From Spirochaetaceae bacterium (GTDB taxonomy: Bacteria > Spirochaetota > Spirochaetia > Treponematales > Breznakiellaceae), in NCBI GenBank assembly GCA_031284085.1, contig JAITAM010000003.1, positions 1-7,919 on the forward strand: a stretch of DNA of 7,919 bases, in the 5' to 3' direction. Numbering within the stretch: position 1 is the stretch's first letter; each line of letters begins with the position of its first letter. The notes under the pieces are model-generated. The model was not told where the DNA came from. It saw only the letters and a list, made by a program, of their open reading frames with translations, and ran no database searches. The translations under genes and the position numbers were made by a program. Positions 1-5,883 of the stretch are shown here, one piece after another.

Positions 1-481
1 AGATTATTACATCAGCACACCAAAGCCTGCTATGCCAGCCTTCTAAAGCCTGTTATGTCAACACTCCAAAGTCTATTACGCCAACACATCAAAGTCTATT
101 ACATCAACACATTAAAGCCTATTACACCAACATATTAAAGTCTGTTACGCCAACACATCAAAGCCTGCTACATCAACACATCAAAGTCTATTATGCCAAC
201 ACACTAAAATCTATTACATCAACATATTAAACTCTGTTACGCTAACACATCAAAGCCTGCTACATCAACACATCAAAGCCTGTTACATCAATATATTAAA
301 CTCTGTTATATCAGCACATCAAAGTCTGTTATCTCAGCACTTCAACACCTGTTATGCCAACACATCAAAGTCTATTACATCAGCACACCAAAGTCTGTTA
401 TGTCAACGTTCCAGAGCCTGTTATCTCAGCACACTAAAGCCTATTACACCAACACATCAAAGCCTGTTATGTTGGCCACAC
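1..481. repeat. 23-bp tandem repeat array, 20 full units plus a partial one
   Basis: Units begin at 22, 45, 68 and so on every 23 bases up to 459, and bases 1-21 are the end of a further unit, so the array continues off the left edge. The unit reads roughly AAAGYCTRTTAYRYC followed by AACACATC. Spacing is exact with no indels, although bases vary between units. Many units carry a weak dyad, TGTT-N5-AACA, for example TGTTATGCCAACA. A 23-base period is not a multiple of three, so no repeated peptide is encoded. The minus-strand reading is full of stops, and plus-strand frames lack a start followed by a long open stretch. The array lies downstream of the transglycosylase gene. Its function is unknown. 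Confidence 0.93.
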
Positions 482-661
482 TAAAGCTGAGTTGGCAACA
501 ACTATAAGCCTAAGTTGGAGACAACTATAATAGCTGAGTTGATGAAAACTATAAGCACGAGTTGTTAGCAACTATAGGGCTAAGTTGCCGGCAACTATAA
601 GCCTGTTGTGCCAACACTCCAAACCCTGTTAGGCCAGTATGCCAAAGGCTGTTAGGCTAAC
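482..661. repeat. Continuation of the array as short hairpin units
   Basis: The 23-base spacing continues but the unit changes. Five units carry AGTTG-N4-CAACT at 490-503, 513-526, 537-550, 560-573 and 583-596. The third is imperfect (AAACT). The four-base loops are gcaa, gaga, atga, ttag and ccgg, and the last makes a perfect 14-base palindrome. Three further units follow: GTTG-TGC-CAAC (605-615), GTTAGGCC (from 628) and the palindrome GTTAGGCTAAC (651-661), which ends 10 bases beyond the transglycosylase stop codon. The array could fold as RNA downstream of that gene, but it has no U-tract and so is not a classical intrinsic terminator. Confidence 0.85.
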
Positions 662-671
662 ATGATCTGGG

Positions 672-2825
672 TTACTGTGCCGCTTGGTAGAACTCTCTTA
701 CGACATACTCCATGCTTTTCGCATAGTATAGGTACCCGTATACGGCGGCCGAACTGATTACCCGTTTGCCGTATTCACGTGTTTCGGTCAGTTCAACCGT
801 CTCTGCGAAAAGGTCTGCCGGCAGGTCGGGGCTTGCGTTGCGCCAGCGTTTGACCCGCCCTATACCGCCGTTGTATGCCATAAGTGCAAACAGGGTGTTT
901 TCTACTTGTGGCATAAGGTATTCAAGGTACGATGACCCTATATGCACATTAACGGATGGGTTGAACACCTCAATAGTTTGTCTCGTGCCGTAGTTGGGGC
1001 CGCCGTTACGGAAAATGCGGCGCGCCTCATCCTCCGCCGTTGCAGGCATGAGCTGCGATAAGCCTAGTGCGCCGGCGCTTGAATACGCCTCAGGGTCAAA
1101 GACACTCTCAGTTCTGATAAGCCCAAACAGCACTTCCGCAGGGATGTCTGTCTTGCGGGCGTTGTCTTCAACGATCTCCAAGAACGGGCGGGGGTACAAA
1201 AGCTGCATATCGTACCGATTGCTTTCATAGCCGGGGCGGCTTTGGTAAAGCAGCACCGTCCGAATGGACTGCGGAGTATAGCCGAAGTCCGAGCAGATGG
1301 CGGCGATGCGGCGCAAGTCGGCGGTAGAAAGCTCCTTAGCCATCTTCTGAATGTAGGAAAAGGCAAACCTTCCTGCGCCGTATTCAAAGAAGTCCGCAAA
1401 GAAGCTCATATCCGTCCCTTCCTCCGAAGCGGAGGGCGGCTCCTGTGTTTCAGGCAGCACAACGGTCTTCCCCAAAGACCAAGCGCTTGCTGCGCGGTAG
1501 TAATAAGAGGCCGTTTTCTCTTCAAAGGCTTGGGTGAAAAGGATCGTGCTTACTTGAGCAGGGTCCTTTAGCTCCAAAAGGCGTGCGGCGTCAGTGGAGG
1601 AGACAAGCTCGGTTTCAACAAGGCGTGCAACGATATACGCATATTGTGCGACCATTGACCCGTCTGCATACGAGCGCAAGCCAGCAAAGAGGTTCAAAAG
1701 GGCGTGCCACTTCCCCTGCGCCGCCAACTGCCGGCACAGAGTGCCTACTATATCGGAGTAGTAATCCGGATCATGCCACAGAGGAGCGTACTGAGTGAAC
1801 TGTTCAACCGCCTGTTCCGGGCTGCTGATCCGAGCGCTGTCCAGAAGATACCACATACACAGATCCTCCTGTTCCGGATCGCTTGTTAGTCTTAGGGCTT
1901 GGGCAAAGTGCTTCACTGCTTGCGGGTAATGCTCCCGATAGCGTTCCATACGTCCTGCAAAATACTGAAGATAGTAGCGAGTGTCTACCAAGTACTGCTG
2001 CTGCTCATCACTATTCTCAAGTAAAGTATCCCATTCAAGAAAGAGCTTTAAGCCTTGTGAAGGGCTAACGTATTGAAAAGACCTGCCTAGATCAAATAGA
2101 GCTTGCGGGTGGGAAAAGAAAAACTGCGCATCCTGTTCTAGGACGGCTTTGAAGAGATTCAAGGCCTCCTGATAAGAGCGGCGCGCTGATGCAATCCGCC
2201 CATTAACCGCCGTAATTTCCACAGGAGTAAAACTATGCCCTGCCGCCTCCCATCCCCATAGAAACGCTTCGTCAACCGTCTCGTTCAAAAAGAAGTCGGC
2301 AACTGGCTCTGCCGTCTGGCTTTGTAAGGCAAGAAGCTCAATAACGGTATCCCAAGAGCTGTGCTTGGTATACGTGGAAAGCTGCAGTGCATCGGCAAAG
2401 CTGCCTAAGGTATAAAAGACGGCGCAGCGCAGCGTCAATTCCGCATGAGCGAGGTTGGTGCGCCGAGTTGACAAGAGGAGTCGGTTGGCAAGCTCGACAC
2501 GTTCAAGTGCAGGACGTATCAGTTTCTGTGCAGCAGCTTCTCTTACCAAAGGACTCTTACTGCTAAGCGCTATCTCGAAAAGCTCTACAGCTCTATCATT
2601 ATTCGATGACTCGGCTAAGAGACCGGCATAGAACGCCGCTTCAGGGTGGAGGCGTATAAGAGATTGGAACTGACGATCGGTTATCTCGTTGCTCAGCAGG
2701 TAAAGGGCAATATCCTGTTTAGCCAAATCAGGTTCGCTTCTACACGAACCGGTTACTACTAGTCCTAAAAGACAACACAGAAAAACACTTCTTAAAGGGT
2801 GTACGTATATATCATGATGTGCCAT
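672..2825 (-). CDS. Lytic murein transglycosylase, Slt-type, probable lipoprotein
   Basis: This is a 717-residue protein. The C-terminal SLT (goose-lysozyme-like) domain, about residues 558-690, cleaves the MurNAc-GlcNAc bond of peptidoglycan with formation of a 1,6-anhydro end. The expected landmarks are visible: catalytic Glu573 in RTESVFDPEA, then GALGLSQLMPATA (583-597 region), AYNGG (650-654) and ETREYGKRV (681-689). Residues 30-540 are mostly helical with TPR-like pairs (for example ARRSYQEALNLFKAVLEQ), matching the superhelical arm of Slt70. The N-terminus has an Arg, a hydrophobic run and TGSC, a plausible spirochaetal lipobox with Cys28 as the lipidated residue. This suggests anchoring to a membrane facing the periplasm. 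The ATG at 2825 is preceded in frame by a TAA 12 bases upstream. The Shine-Dalgarno is weak (AGG, 12 bases from the ATG), so translation may be modest or coupled to tatD, 61 bases upstream. The repeat array begins 10 bases after the stop. Confidence 0.9.
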   Translation of the reverse strand: MAHHDIYVHPLRSVFLCCLLGLVVTGSCRSEPDLAKQDIALYLLSNEITDRQFQSLIRLHPEAAFYAGLLAESSNNDRAVELFEIALSSKSPLVREAAAQKLIRPALERVELANRLLLSTRRTNLAHAELTLRCAVFYTLGSFADALQLSTYTKHSSWDTVIELLALQSQTAEPVADFFLNETVDEAFLWGWEAAGHSFTPVEITAVNGRIASARRSYQEALNLFKAVLEQDAQFFFSHPQALFDLGRSFQYVSPSQGLKLFLEWDTLLENSDEQQQYLVDTRYYLQYFAGRMERYREHYPQAVKHFAQALRLTSDPEQEDLCMWYLLDSARISSPEQAVEQFTQYAPLWHDPDYYSDIVGTLCRQLAAQGKWHALLNLFAGLRSYADGSMVAQYAYIVARLVETELVSSTDAARLLELKDPAQVSTILFTQAFEEKTASYYYRAASAWSLGKTVVLPETQEPPSASEEGTDMSFFADFFEYGAGRFAFSYIQKMAKELSTADLRRIAAICSDFGYTPQSIRTVLLYQSRPGYESNRYDMQLLYPRPFLEIVEDNARKTDIPAEVLFGLIRTESVFDPEAYSSAGALGLSQLMPATAEDEARRIFRNGGPNYGTRQTIEVFNPSVNVHIGSSYLEYLMPQVENTLFALMAYNGGIGRVKRWRNASPDLPADLFAETVELTETREYGKRVISSAAVYGYLYYAKSMEYVVREFYQAAQ

Positions 2826-2856
2826 ACTACTATCTTACCTGAAAAGAAAGAAATAC

Positions 2857-2886
2857 AAAAGTCCGCAAGTCAGCAGCCGCAGGCTG
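2857..2886 (-). terminator. Weak stem-loop directly after the tatD stop codon
   Basis: On the minus strand the tatD TAA is followed at once by CAGCC-TGC-GGCTG (2886-2874), a 5-bp stem with a 3-base loop. A short TTTT run occurs at 2860-2857, 13 bases after the stem. The distance between stem and U-run is too long for a good intrinsic terminator. Attenuation between tatD and the transglycosylase gene, or simply a stray copy of the CAGCCGCAGGCTG mini-hairpin also present at the gatB end, are equally possible. Confidence 0.25.
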
Positions 2887-3696
2887 TTAGAAATGCACCG
2901 GCGCGGCTGGATCAATACCAAAGAAATGACAGGTTGCACCATGAGTCTCTTCCACCAGAAGCTGCGGATCTTTGTTAAGATGCGATGCAATGAAGTCAGC
3001 TATGTGAGGAAGAAAGCGTGGCTCATTTCTACCGGCTGCTACCTTTACACTAAGAGTGCGAGGAAGCAAAAAGGGCGCATCCGTCTCAAGCATAAGTCTA
3101 TCAGGCGGGATGTTCTTCACCAGCGCCAATAAGTGCCGCCCCCGCCTCTCATCGCAAATCCAGCCGGTAATGCCTATGTAACAGCCCAGCTCAAGGTATT
3201 CCTCCAATTCCTGCGCCGTTCCGGTAAAACAATGTATCACCACAGCGCTGTTATGCCGATTGGCACGCAAAAGCGCCGCTACGTCTGCAAAAGCATCCCG
3301 TTCATGTACGAAAAGCGGCAGGGAAAGCTCTTCGGCAAGGCCAATCTGCCGCTCAAAACAGCGCCGCTGCACCAAAGGCGGAGAAAAGTTCCGATTGTAA
3401 TCAAGCCCGCACTCTCCAATAGCAAGAACGCAGTCTTCCTGCGCAAGTTTCCGCACCGTTTCCTCGGCAGCATCATTCCACGTTTTTGCATCATGAGGAT
3501 GAACACCGGCTGTGCTGTACAGTTTTTCCGGATACAAGGAAGCATACGCACAAGCATCTACACTACTGGACGCATCAGTGCCGGTAATGATCAGCGTGGA
3601 CACACCGGCCTCCTCCGCCTGCTTTACAACCTGCTCCCGATCCTTGTTAAACGAAGGGTGCATGAGGTTTACCCCAATATCGATAAAAGTCTGCAC
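2887..3696 (-). CDS. tatD: TatD family metal-dependent DNase
   Basis: This 269-residue amidohydrolase-fold protein has the usual length for the family. TatD enzymes are metal-dependent 3'-5' exonucleases/DNases linked to DNA repair and DNA degradation in the cytoplasm; despite the name they are not needed for Tat export. It matches the TatD branch proper: the N-terminus is DIGVNL (residues 6-11) rather than the HxH of the YcfH branch. It then shows STAGVHPHD (61-69), AIGECGLDYNRNFSPP (92-107) with metal ligand Glu95, His131 in FVHERD, HCFTG (155-159), GITGWICDERRG (175-186), ETDAP (204-208) with Asp206, and RNEP near residue 223. The start is GTG: the codon at 3696-3694 is preceded by AGGAG with 6 bases of spacing. 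The transglycosylase gene follows after 61 bases. The tail after FFGID (PAAPVHF) is slightly longer than in E. coli TatD. No strong promoter is visible upstream. Confidence 0.95.
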   Translation of the reverse strand: MQTFIDIGVNLMHPSFNKDREQVVKQAEEAGVSTLIITGTDASSSVDACAYASLYPEKLYSTAGVHPHDAKTWNDAAEETVRKLAQEDCVLAIGECGLDYNRNFSPPLVQRRCFERQIGLAEELSLPLFVHERDAFADVAALLRANRHNSAVVIHCFTGTAQELEEYLELGCYIGITGWICDERRGRHLLALVKNIPPDRLMLETDAPFLLPRTLSVKVAAGRNEPRFLPHIADFIASHLNKDPQLLVEETHGATCHFFGIDPAAPVHF

Positions 3697-3702
3697 AGTC
3701 TG

Positions 3703-3707
3703 CTCCT
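3703..3707 (-). promoter_or_regulatory. Ribosome binding site setting the tatD GTG start
   Basis: AGGAG on the minus strand lies 6 bases before the GTG at 3696. No ATG lies near this position in frame, so this site decides the start. It is only 10 bases from the CRISPR-like repeat at 3718-3749. Confidence 0.75.
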
Positions 3708-3717
3708 AGGTTATGTA

Positions 3718-3749
3718 GTTTCAATCCACGTACCCACGTGGGGTGCGAG
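3718..3749 (-). CRISPR. Single orphan repeat resembling a type I-C CRISPR repeat
   Basis: This 32-base element reads, on the minus strand, TCGCACCCC near its 5' end, a central ACGTGGGTACG and the 3' end GTGGATTGAAAC. That is the length and layout of type I-C (Cas5d-processed) repeats, including the characteristic ATTGAAAC handle. The first base is C where these repeats usually have G. A stem is possible between 3730-3735 and 3741-3746 with one G-T wobble, as in functional I-C repeats. Only one copy is present. No second repeat follows at the expected 33-36 base spacing on either side and no cas gene is in the window. It is probably a relic of a collapsed array. Chance similarity is unlikely over 32 bases but has not been tested by search. 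Confidence 0.6.
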
Positions 3750-3762
3750 GCAGTACGGGAAT

Positions 3763-3782
3763 GTATGGACTGCAAACCATAC
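3763..3782. repeat. Inverted repeat with a 6-bp stem
   Basis: GTATGG (3763-3768) and CCATAC (3777-3782) are exact inverted copies around an 8-base loop. They lie in the leader region of tatD, inside the stretch that would be the neighbouring spacer if the CRISPR-like repeat once belonged to an array. Role unknown. Confidence 0.4.
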
Positions 3783-3815
3783 GGCCAAGCTTCTCATAGC
3801 GCGTGCATACCTCTC

Positions 3816-3887
3816 TATTTTGACATTCCCCCGATGTTTAGGGAGTAATGATGCTATGCGCACATAGTGTTCTTTAGCAAGGTCCAT
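3816..3887 (-). pseudogene. Remnant of an IS5-family transposase N-terminus
   Basis: The minus strand encodes MDLAKEHYVRIASLLPKH followed by RGNVKI. The pattern His-Tyr/Phe-x-Arg-Ile, then Leu-Pro-x-x-Arg-Gly-Asn-Val, is the start of IS5-group transposases (DUF4096-type first domain). Similarity stops at about 3815. The frame continues to 3711 with unrelated residues and has none of the following family sequence (no NxxILY or CKWRxLP motif) and no DDE residues. It is therefore a truncated fragment, not a gene. An in-frame ATG further upstream at 3932 adds 15 residues I do not recognise. No terminal inverted repeats or target duplication could be assigned. Confidence 0.6.
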
Positions 3888-4021
3888 ACTTACTTTATCT
3901 GCTTTTAATTCCCATTTCTTTAGCCTAAACACAAGCCAGATGTGTCTCGCACTCAGCCTAAGTCAGCCTGCTGAACCAGCCTATGGACTTTCCCCGATGT
4001 GATAGACAGTAGGTTAAGCAG
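3888..4021. other. Intergenic sequence with no identifiable gene
   Basis: No convincing reading frame or RNA gene is visible. Three CAGCCT words occur at 3954, 3964 and 3977. A segment near 3980-4001 weakly resembles the RGNVKI-coding stretch of the transposase remnant. The 21-bp array begins at its right end. Confidence 0.5.
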
Positions 4022-4252
4022 CTCAGAAGTAGAATTATCCAGCTCAGGATAGAACTAATTCGTCTCAGAATAGAACCAGTTCGTCTCAGAATAGAACCAG
4101 TTTACCTCAGAATAGAACTAATTCACCTCAGAAGTAGAATTATCCAGCTCAGGATAGAACTAGTTCATCTCAGAATAGAACTAGTTCACCGCAGAATAGA
4201 ACTAGTTCACCGCAGAATAGAACTAGTTCATCTCAGAATAGAACTAGTTCAC
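4022..4252. repeat. 21-bp tandem repeat array, 11 units with palindromic core
   Basis: Eleven units of exactly 21 bases start at 4022, 4043, 4064 and so on to 4232. The consensus is CTCAGAATAGAACTAGTTCA plus one base (C or T). The last five units each contain the perfect 10-base palindrome GAACTAGTTC (4157, 4178, 4199, 4220, 4241), while earlier units have decayed forms such as GAACCAGTTC or GAACTAATTC. Units 1-2 (a variant with AGAAGTAGAATTATCCAG, then CTCAGGATAG) reappear as units 6-7, so a block of five units seems to have been duplicated. A spacing of 21 bases equals two DNA helical turns. One plus-strand frame is open through the array but has no start codon ahead of it. Lies between gatB and tatD; function unknown. 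Confidence 0.93.
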
Positions 4253-4278
4253 CTCTTATCTAGCTCTTTATCAATGGG

Positions 4279-4300
4279 CAGGGGCAGCGACCTGTCCCTG
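4279..4300. repeat. Strong stem-loop, 9-bp stem
   Basis: Bases 4279-4287 (CAGGGGCAG) pair with 4292-4300 (CTGTCCCTG) around the loop CGAC, with a single G-T wobble. It is not followed by a U-run on either strand, so it does not look like a classical terminator. GACCTGTCCC resembles the GGTCTGTCCC word beside the transposase gene at 7743, so it could be a solitary REP-like element. It might still stall or protect the gatB transcript end. Confidence 0.55.
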
Positions 4301-4306
4301 CTTCTA

Positions 4307-4428
4307 TTAGAAATAGGCCGTGCCTGAAAAACAACCTGCAGCTGCTGTCAGGCAAAAAGCCGTACACCTGTCTCGATACAACAACCTTTGAAACAGGCCG
4401 TGCCTGATTAGAAACAGCCTGCGGCTGA
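4307..4428. repeat. Duplicated mini-hairpin module at the gatB 3' end
   Basis: GAAAYAGGCCGTGCCTGA occurs at 4310-4327 and 4390-4407, matching at 17 of 18 bases. Each copy is followed by a related second unit: AAAACAACCTGCAGCTG (4328-4344) and GAAACAGCCTGCGGCTG (4411-4427). The whole looks like a roughly 40-bp block present twice, 80 bases apart. On the minus strand the units read as stem-loops ending in TTTC or TTTTT, for example CAGGC-ACG-GCCTG-TTTC (4406-4391) directly after the gatB stop. They may act as weak terminators. The rightmost unit lies inside gatB and codes for its last residues. Confidence 0.65.
4391..4406 (-). terminator. Candidate gatB terminator hairpin
   Basis: One base after the gatB TAA (4410-4408) the minus strand has CAGGC-ACG-GCCTG followed by TTTC. 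The GC-rich stem is short (5 bp) and the T-run is only three bases, so termination would be inefficient. The further hairpins downstream at 4353-4322 and 4300-4279 could add to it. Confidence 0.3.
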
Positions 4429-5865
4429 TTGTTCAAGCCGGCTTCGGACAAGTTTCGGGTCCGCCCTCCCACCGGTTGCAGAAAGTACCTTGCCGACAAG
4501 ATAAGCGCCGATACTCTTTCTGCGCTTATCATTGGCGTTCGTTTGCAGCTCCGCTAGAGCCGCCGCTTCCGTTTCAAGCACAGCTTGCACCGCCGCATCA
4601 ATGACGGCAGTATCCGTGATCTGTCCCCAATTATGCTCGGCAATTATTGCCGAAGGGTCCTTGTCCTCCGCCAAAACAAGATCAATAGTCTGCTTGACAA
4701 TCTTTTGCGAAACACGCCCCTCTCCCAGCATGGTTACCAATTCGGCAAGCCTCTTGGGTGTGAGCCGAAACTTTGCAATAGCGCAAGGGTCTGCGCCCGA
4801 CCGTGCAAGGAGGTGGCGGATATCGGACAGCAGCAAGTTGCTAATCCTAAAGGCGGCGTCCGGCACAGAGGCGGCGGCAACCGCCTCTTCAAAGTAGTCG
4901 GCAAGCGCCTTCTCTTCACAAATCAAATCAACCTGTTCCTCCGACAGCTTGTACTGAGACGCCATACGGCTTGCCCGCGCCAAAGGCAGTTCTACCATTG
5001 ACGCGTCAACCGATGCGAGAAAAGCCGCATCCGGCTCAAAGATGGGCAGGTCCGGCTCAGGAAAATACCGATAATCATGGGCATTCTCCTTAGTGCGCAT
5101 GGGCGCAGTCTCATCGCGGTTCTCATTCCACAGGCGTGTTTCCTGCACTACGGTTTTTCCGGCGTCAAGCAAGGCGCCCTGCCGAATAATCTCATAGTTC
5201 AGCCCCAGCTTAACGAAGCGAGACGAGTTGAGGTTCTTTATCTCTACTTTGCGCCCTAAGCCCTTGCCCGGAAGGTTGATTGATACATTGGCATCCGCAC
5301 GCAGCGAGCCTTCTTCCATATTGCCATCACACACGCCAAGGTAGCGCACCATTCGGCGGAGCTGCTGAATAAACAGCTCTGCTTCTTCGCCTCTTTCCAT
5401 GTCCGGTTCCGTTACAATCTCAAGCAAAGAAACGCCCGCTCTGTTATAATCAAGCAGTGAAACATTACCGCTATGGATCATCTTGCCGGCATCCTCTTCA
5501 AGGTGGCACTCATGAATACGCACCCTTTTTTTAATACCCCGCCCCTCAAGGTCAAGGTACCCTCTTTGCCCTAAAGGCGAGGCAAATTGCGAGATTTGAT
5601 AGTTCTTGGTCATGTCAGGATAGAAATACTGTTTCCGCTCAAACCACGTCTTTTCCGGAATATGGCAGTTCAGCGCCCGTGCAACGACACAACCCATGCG
5701 CATAGCTTCAATATTCAACACGGGAAGCACACCCGGATAGCCCATACAAACCGGACAGACATTGGTATTAGGCTCATCGCCGAAGGCAGACCGGCACGTG
5801 CAAAAGACTTTTGTTTGGGCCAACAGATGAATGTGTACCTCAAGTCCAATAAATGCTTGATACAT
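4408..5865 (-). CDS. gatB: Aspartyl/glutamyl-tRNA(Asn/Gln) amidotransferase subunit B
   Basis: GatB of the GatCAB complex binds mischarged Glu-tRNA(Gln) (or Asp-tRNA(Asn)), activates the carboxylate with ATP and accepts ammonia from GatA. At 485 residues it is full length. The sequence shows IGLEVHIHLL (6-15), the zinc cysteines 22, 24, 37 and 40 in CTC...CPVCMGYPGVLPVLN, FERKQYFYPDMTKNYQISQ (75-93), HLEEDAGK (121-128), the signature DYNRAGVSLLEIVTEPD (139-155) and MEEGSLRADANVSI (183-196). The C-terminal third is the helical and YqeY-like tRNA-binding part. The signature carries Ser where Pro is usual (GVPL). The last residues SAAGCF are encoded by a repeat-like hairpin sequence. AGGAG lies 5 bases before the ATG and 18 bases separate it from the phosphohexomutase stop, so the two are probably one transcript. 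gatA and gatC are not adjacent. Confidence 0.97.
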   Translation of the reverse strand: MYQAFIGLEVHIHLLAQTKVFCTCRSAFGDEPNTNVCPVCMGYPGVLPVLNIEAMRMGCVVARALNCHIPEKTWFERKQYFYPDMTKNYQISQFASPLGQRGYLDLEGRGIKKRVRIHECHLEEDAGKMIHSGNVSLLDYNRAGVSLLEIVTEPDMERGEEAELFIQQLRRMVRYLGVCDGNMEEGSLRADANVSINLPGKGLGRKVEIKNLNSSRFVKLGLNYEIIRQGALLDAGKTVVQETRLWNENRDETAPMRTKENAHDYRYFPEPDLPIFEPDAAFLASVDASMVELPLARASRMASQYKLSEEQVDLICEEKALADYFEEAVAAASVPDAAFRISNLLLSDIRHLLARSGADPCAIAKFRLTPKRLAELVTMLGEGRVSQKIVKQTIDLVLAEDKDPSAIIAEHNWGQITDTAVIDAAVQAVLETEAAALAELQTNANDKRRKSIGAYLVGKVLSATGGRADPKLVRSRLEQSAAGCF

Positions 5866-5883
5866 AAGCGCTCCTTTTAGCTC

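Noticed and set aside
1..481. The 23-bp array as a CRISPR array
   Set aside because: Units abut one another with no unique spacers, and the repeated sequence occupies the entire period.
628..661. GTTAGGC words suggesting integron attC sites (GTTRRRY core)
   Set aside because: attC sites are usually 57-141 bases with two paired core boxes and separate gene cassettes. Here the word recurs every 23 bases in a simple tandem array with no cassettes.
3750..3784. Candidate CRISPR spacer next to the orphan repeat
   Set aside because: No second repeat bounds it, so its limits cannot be defined. It also contains a 6-bp hairpin, which is unusual for a spacer.
3756..3790. Possible tatD promoter on the minus strand (TTGGCC, 17 bases, TACATT)
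   Set aside because: Only about four of six bases match in each box, and the region is dominated by the hairpin and repeat. Not better than chance.
3133..3867. A 244-codon plus-strand open frame overlapping tatD
   Set aside because: It is antisense to most of a well-supported TatD protein, has no recognisable domain and no proper ribosome binding site. It is a shadow of the codon pattern of tatD.
3980..4001. Possible second copy of the transposase segment (minus-strand ACATCGGGG, AA, GTC shared with 3816-3840)
   Set aside because: The match needs gaps and covers only about 20 bases, and the translation keeps only HRG. Too weak to call.
4013..4327. A plus-strand frame of 104 codons open through the 21-bp array, encoding repeats of LRIELVH
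   Set aside because: The frame stays open only because the period is a multiple of three and the unit has no stop in that phase. It has no ATG, GTG or TTG before codon 88 and no ribosome binding site. The palindromic DNA is the better explanation.
4585..5001. A 138-codon plus-strand open frame inside gatB
   Set aside because: Antisense to conserved gatB, with no recognisable domain.
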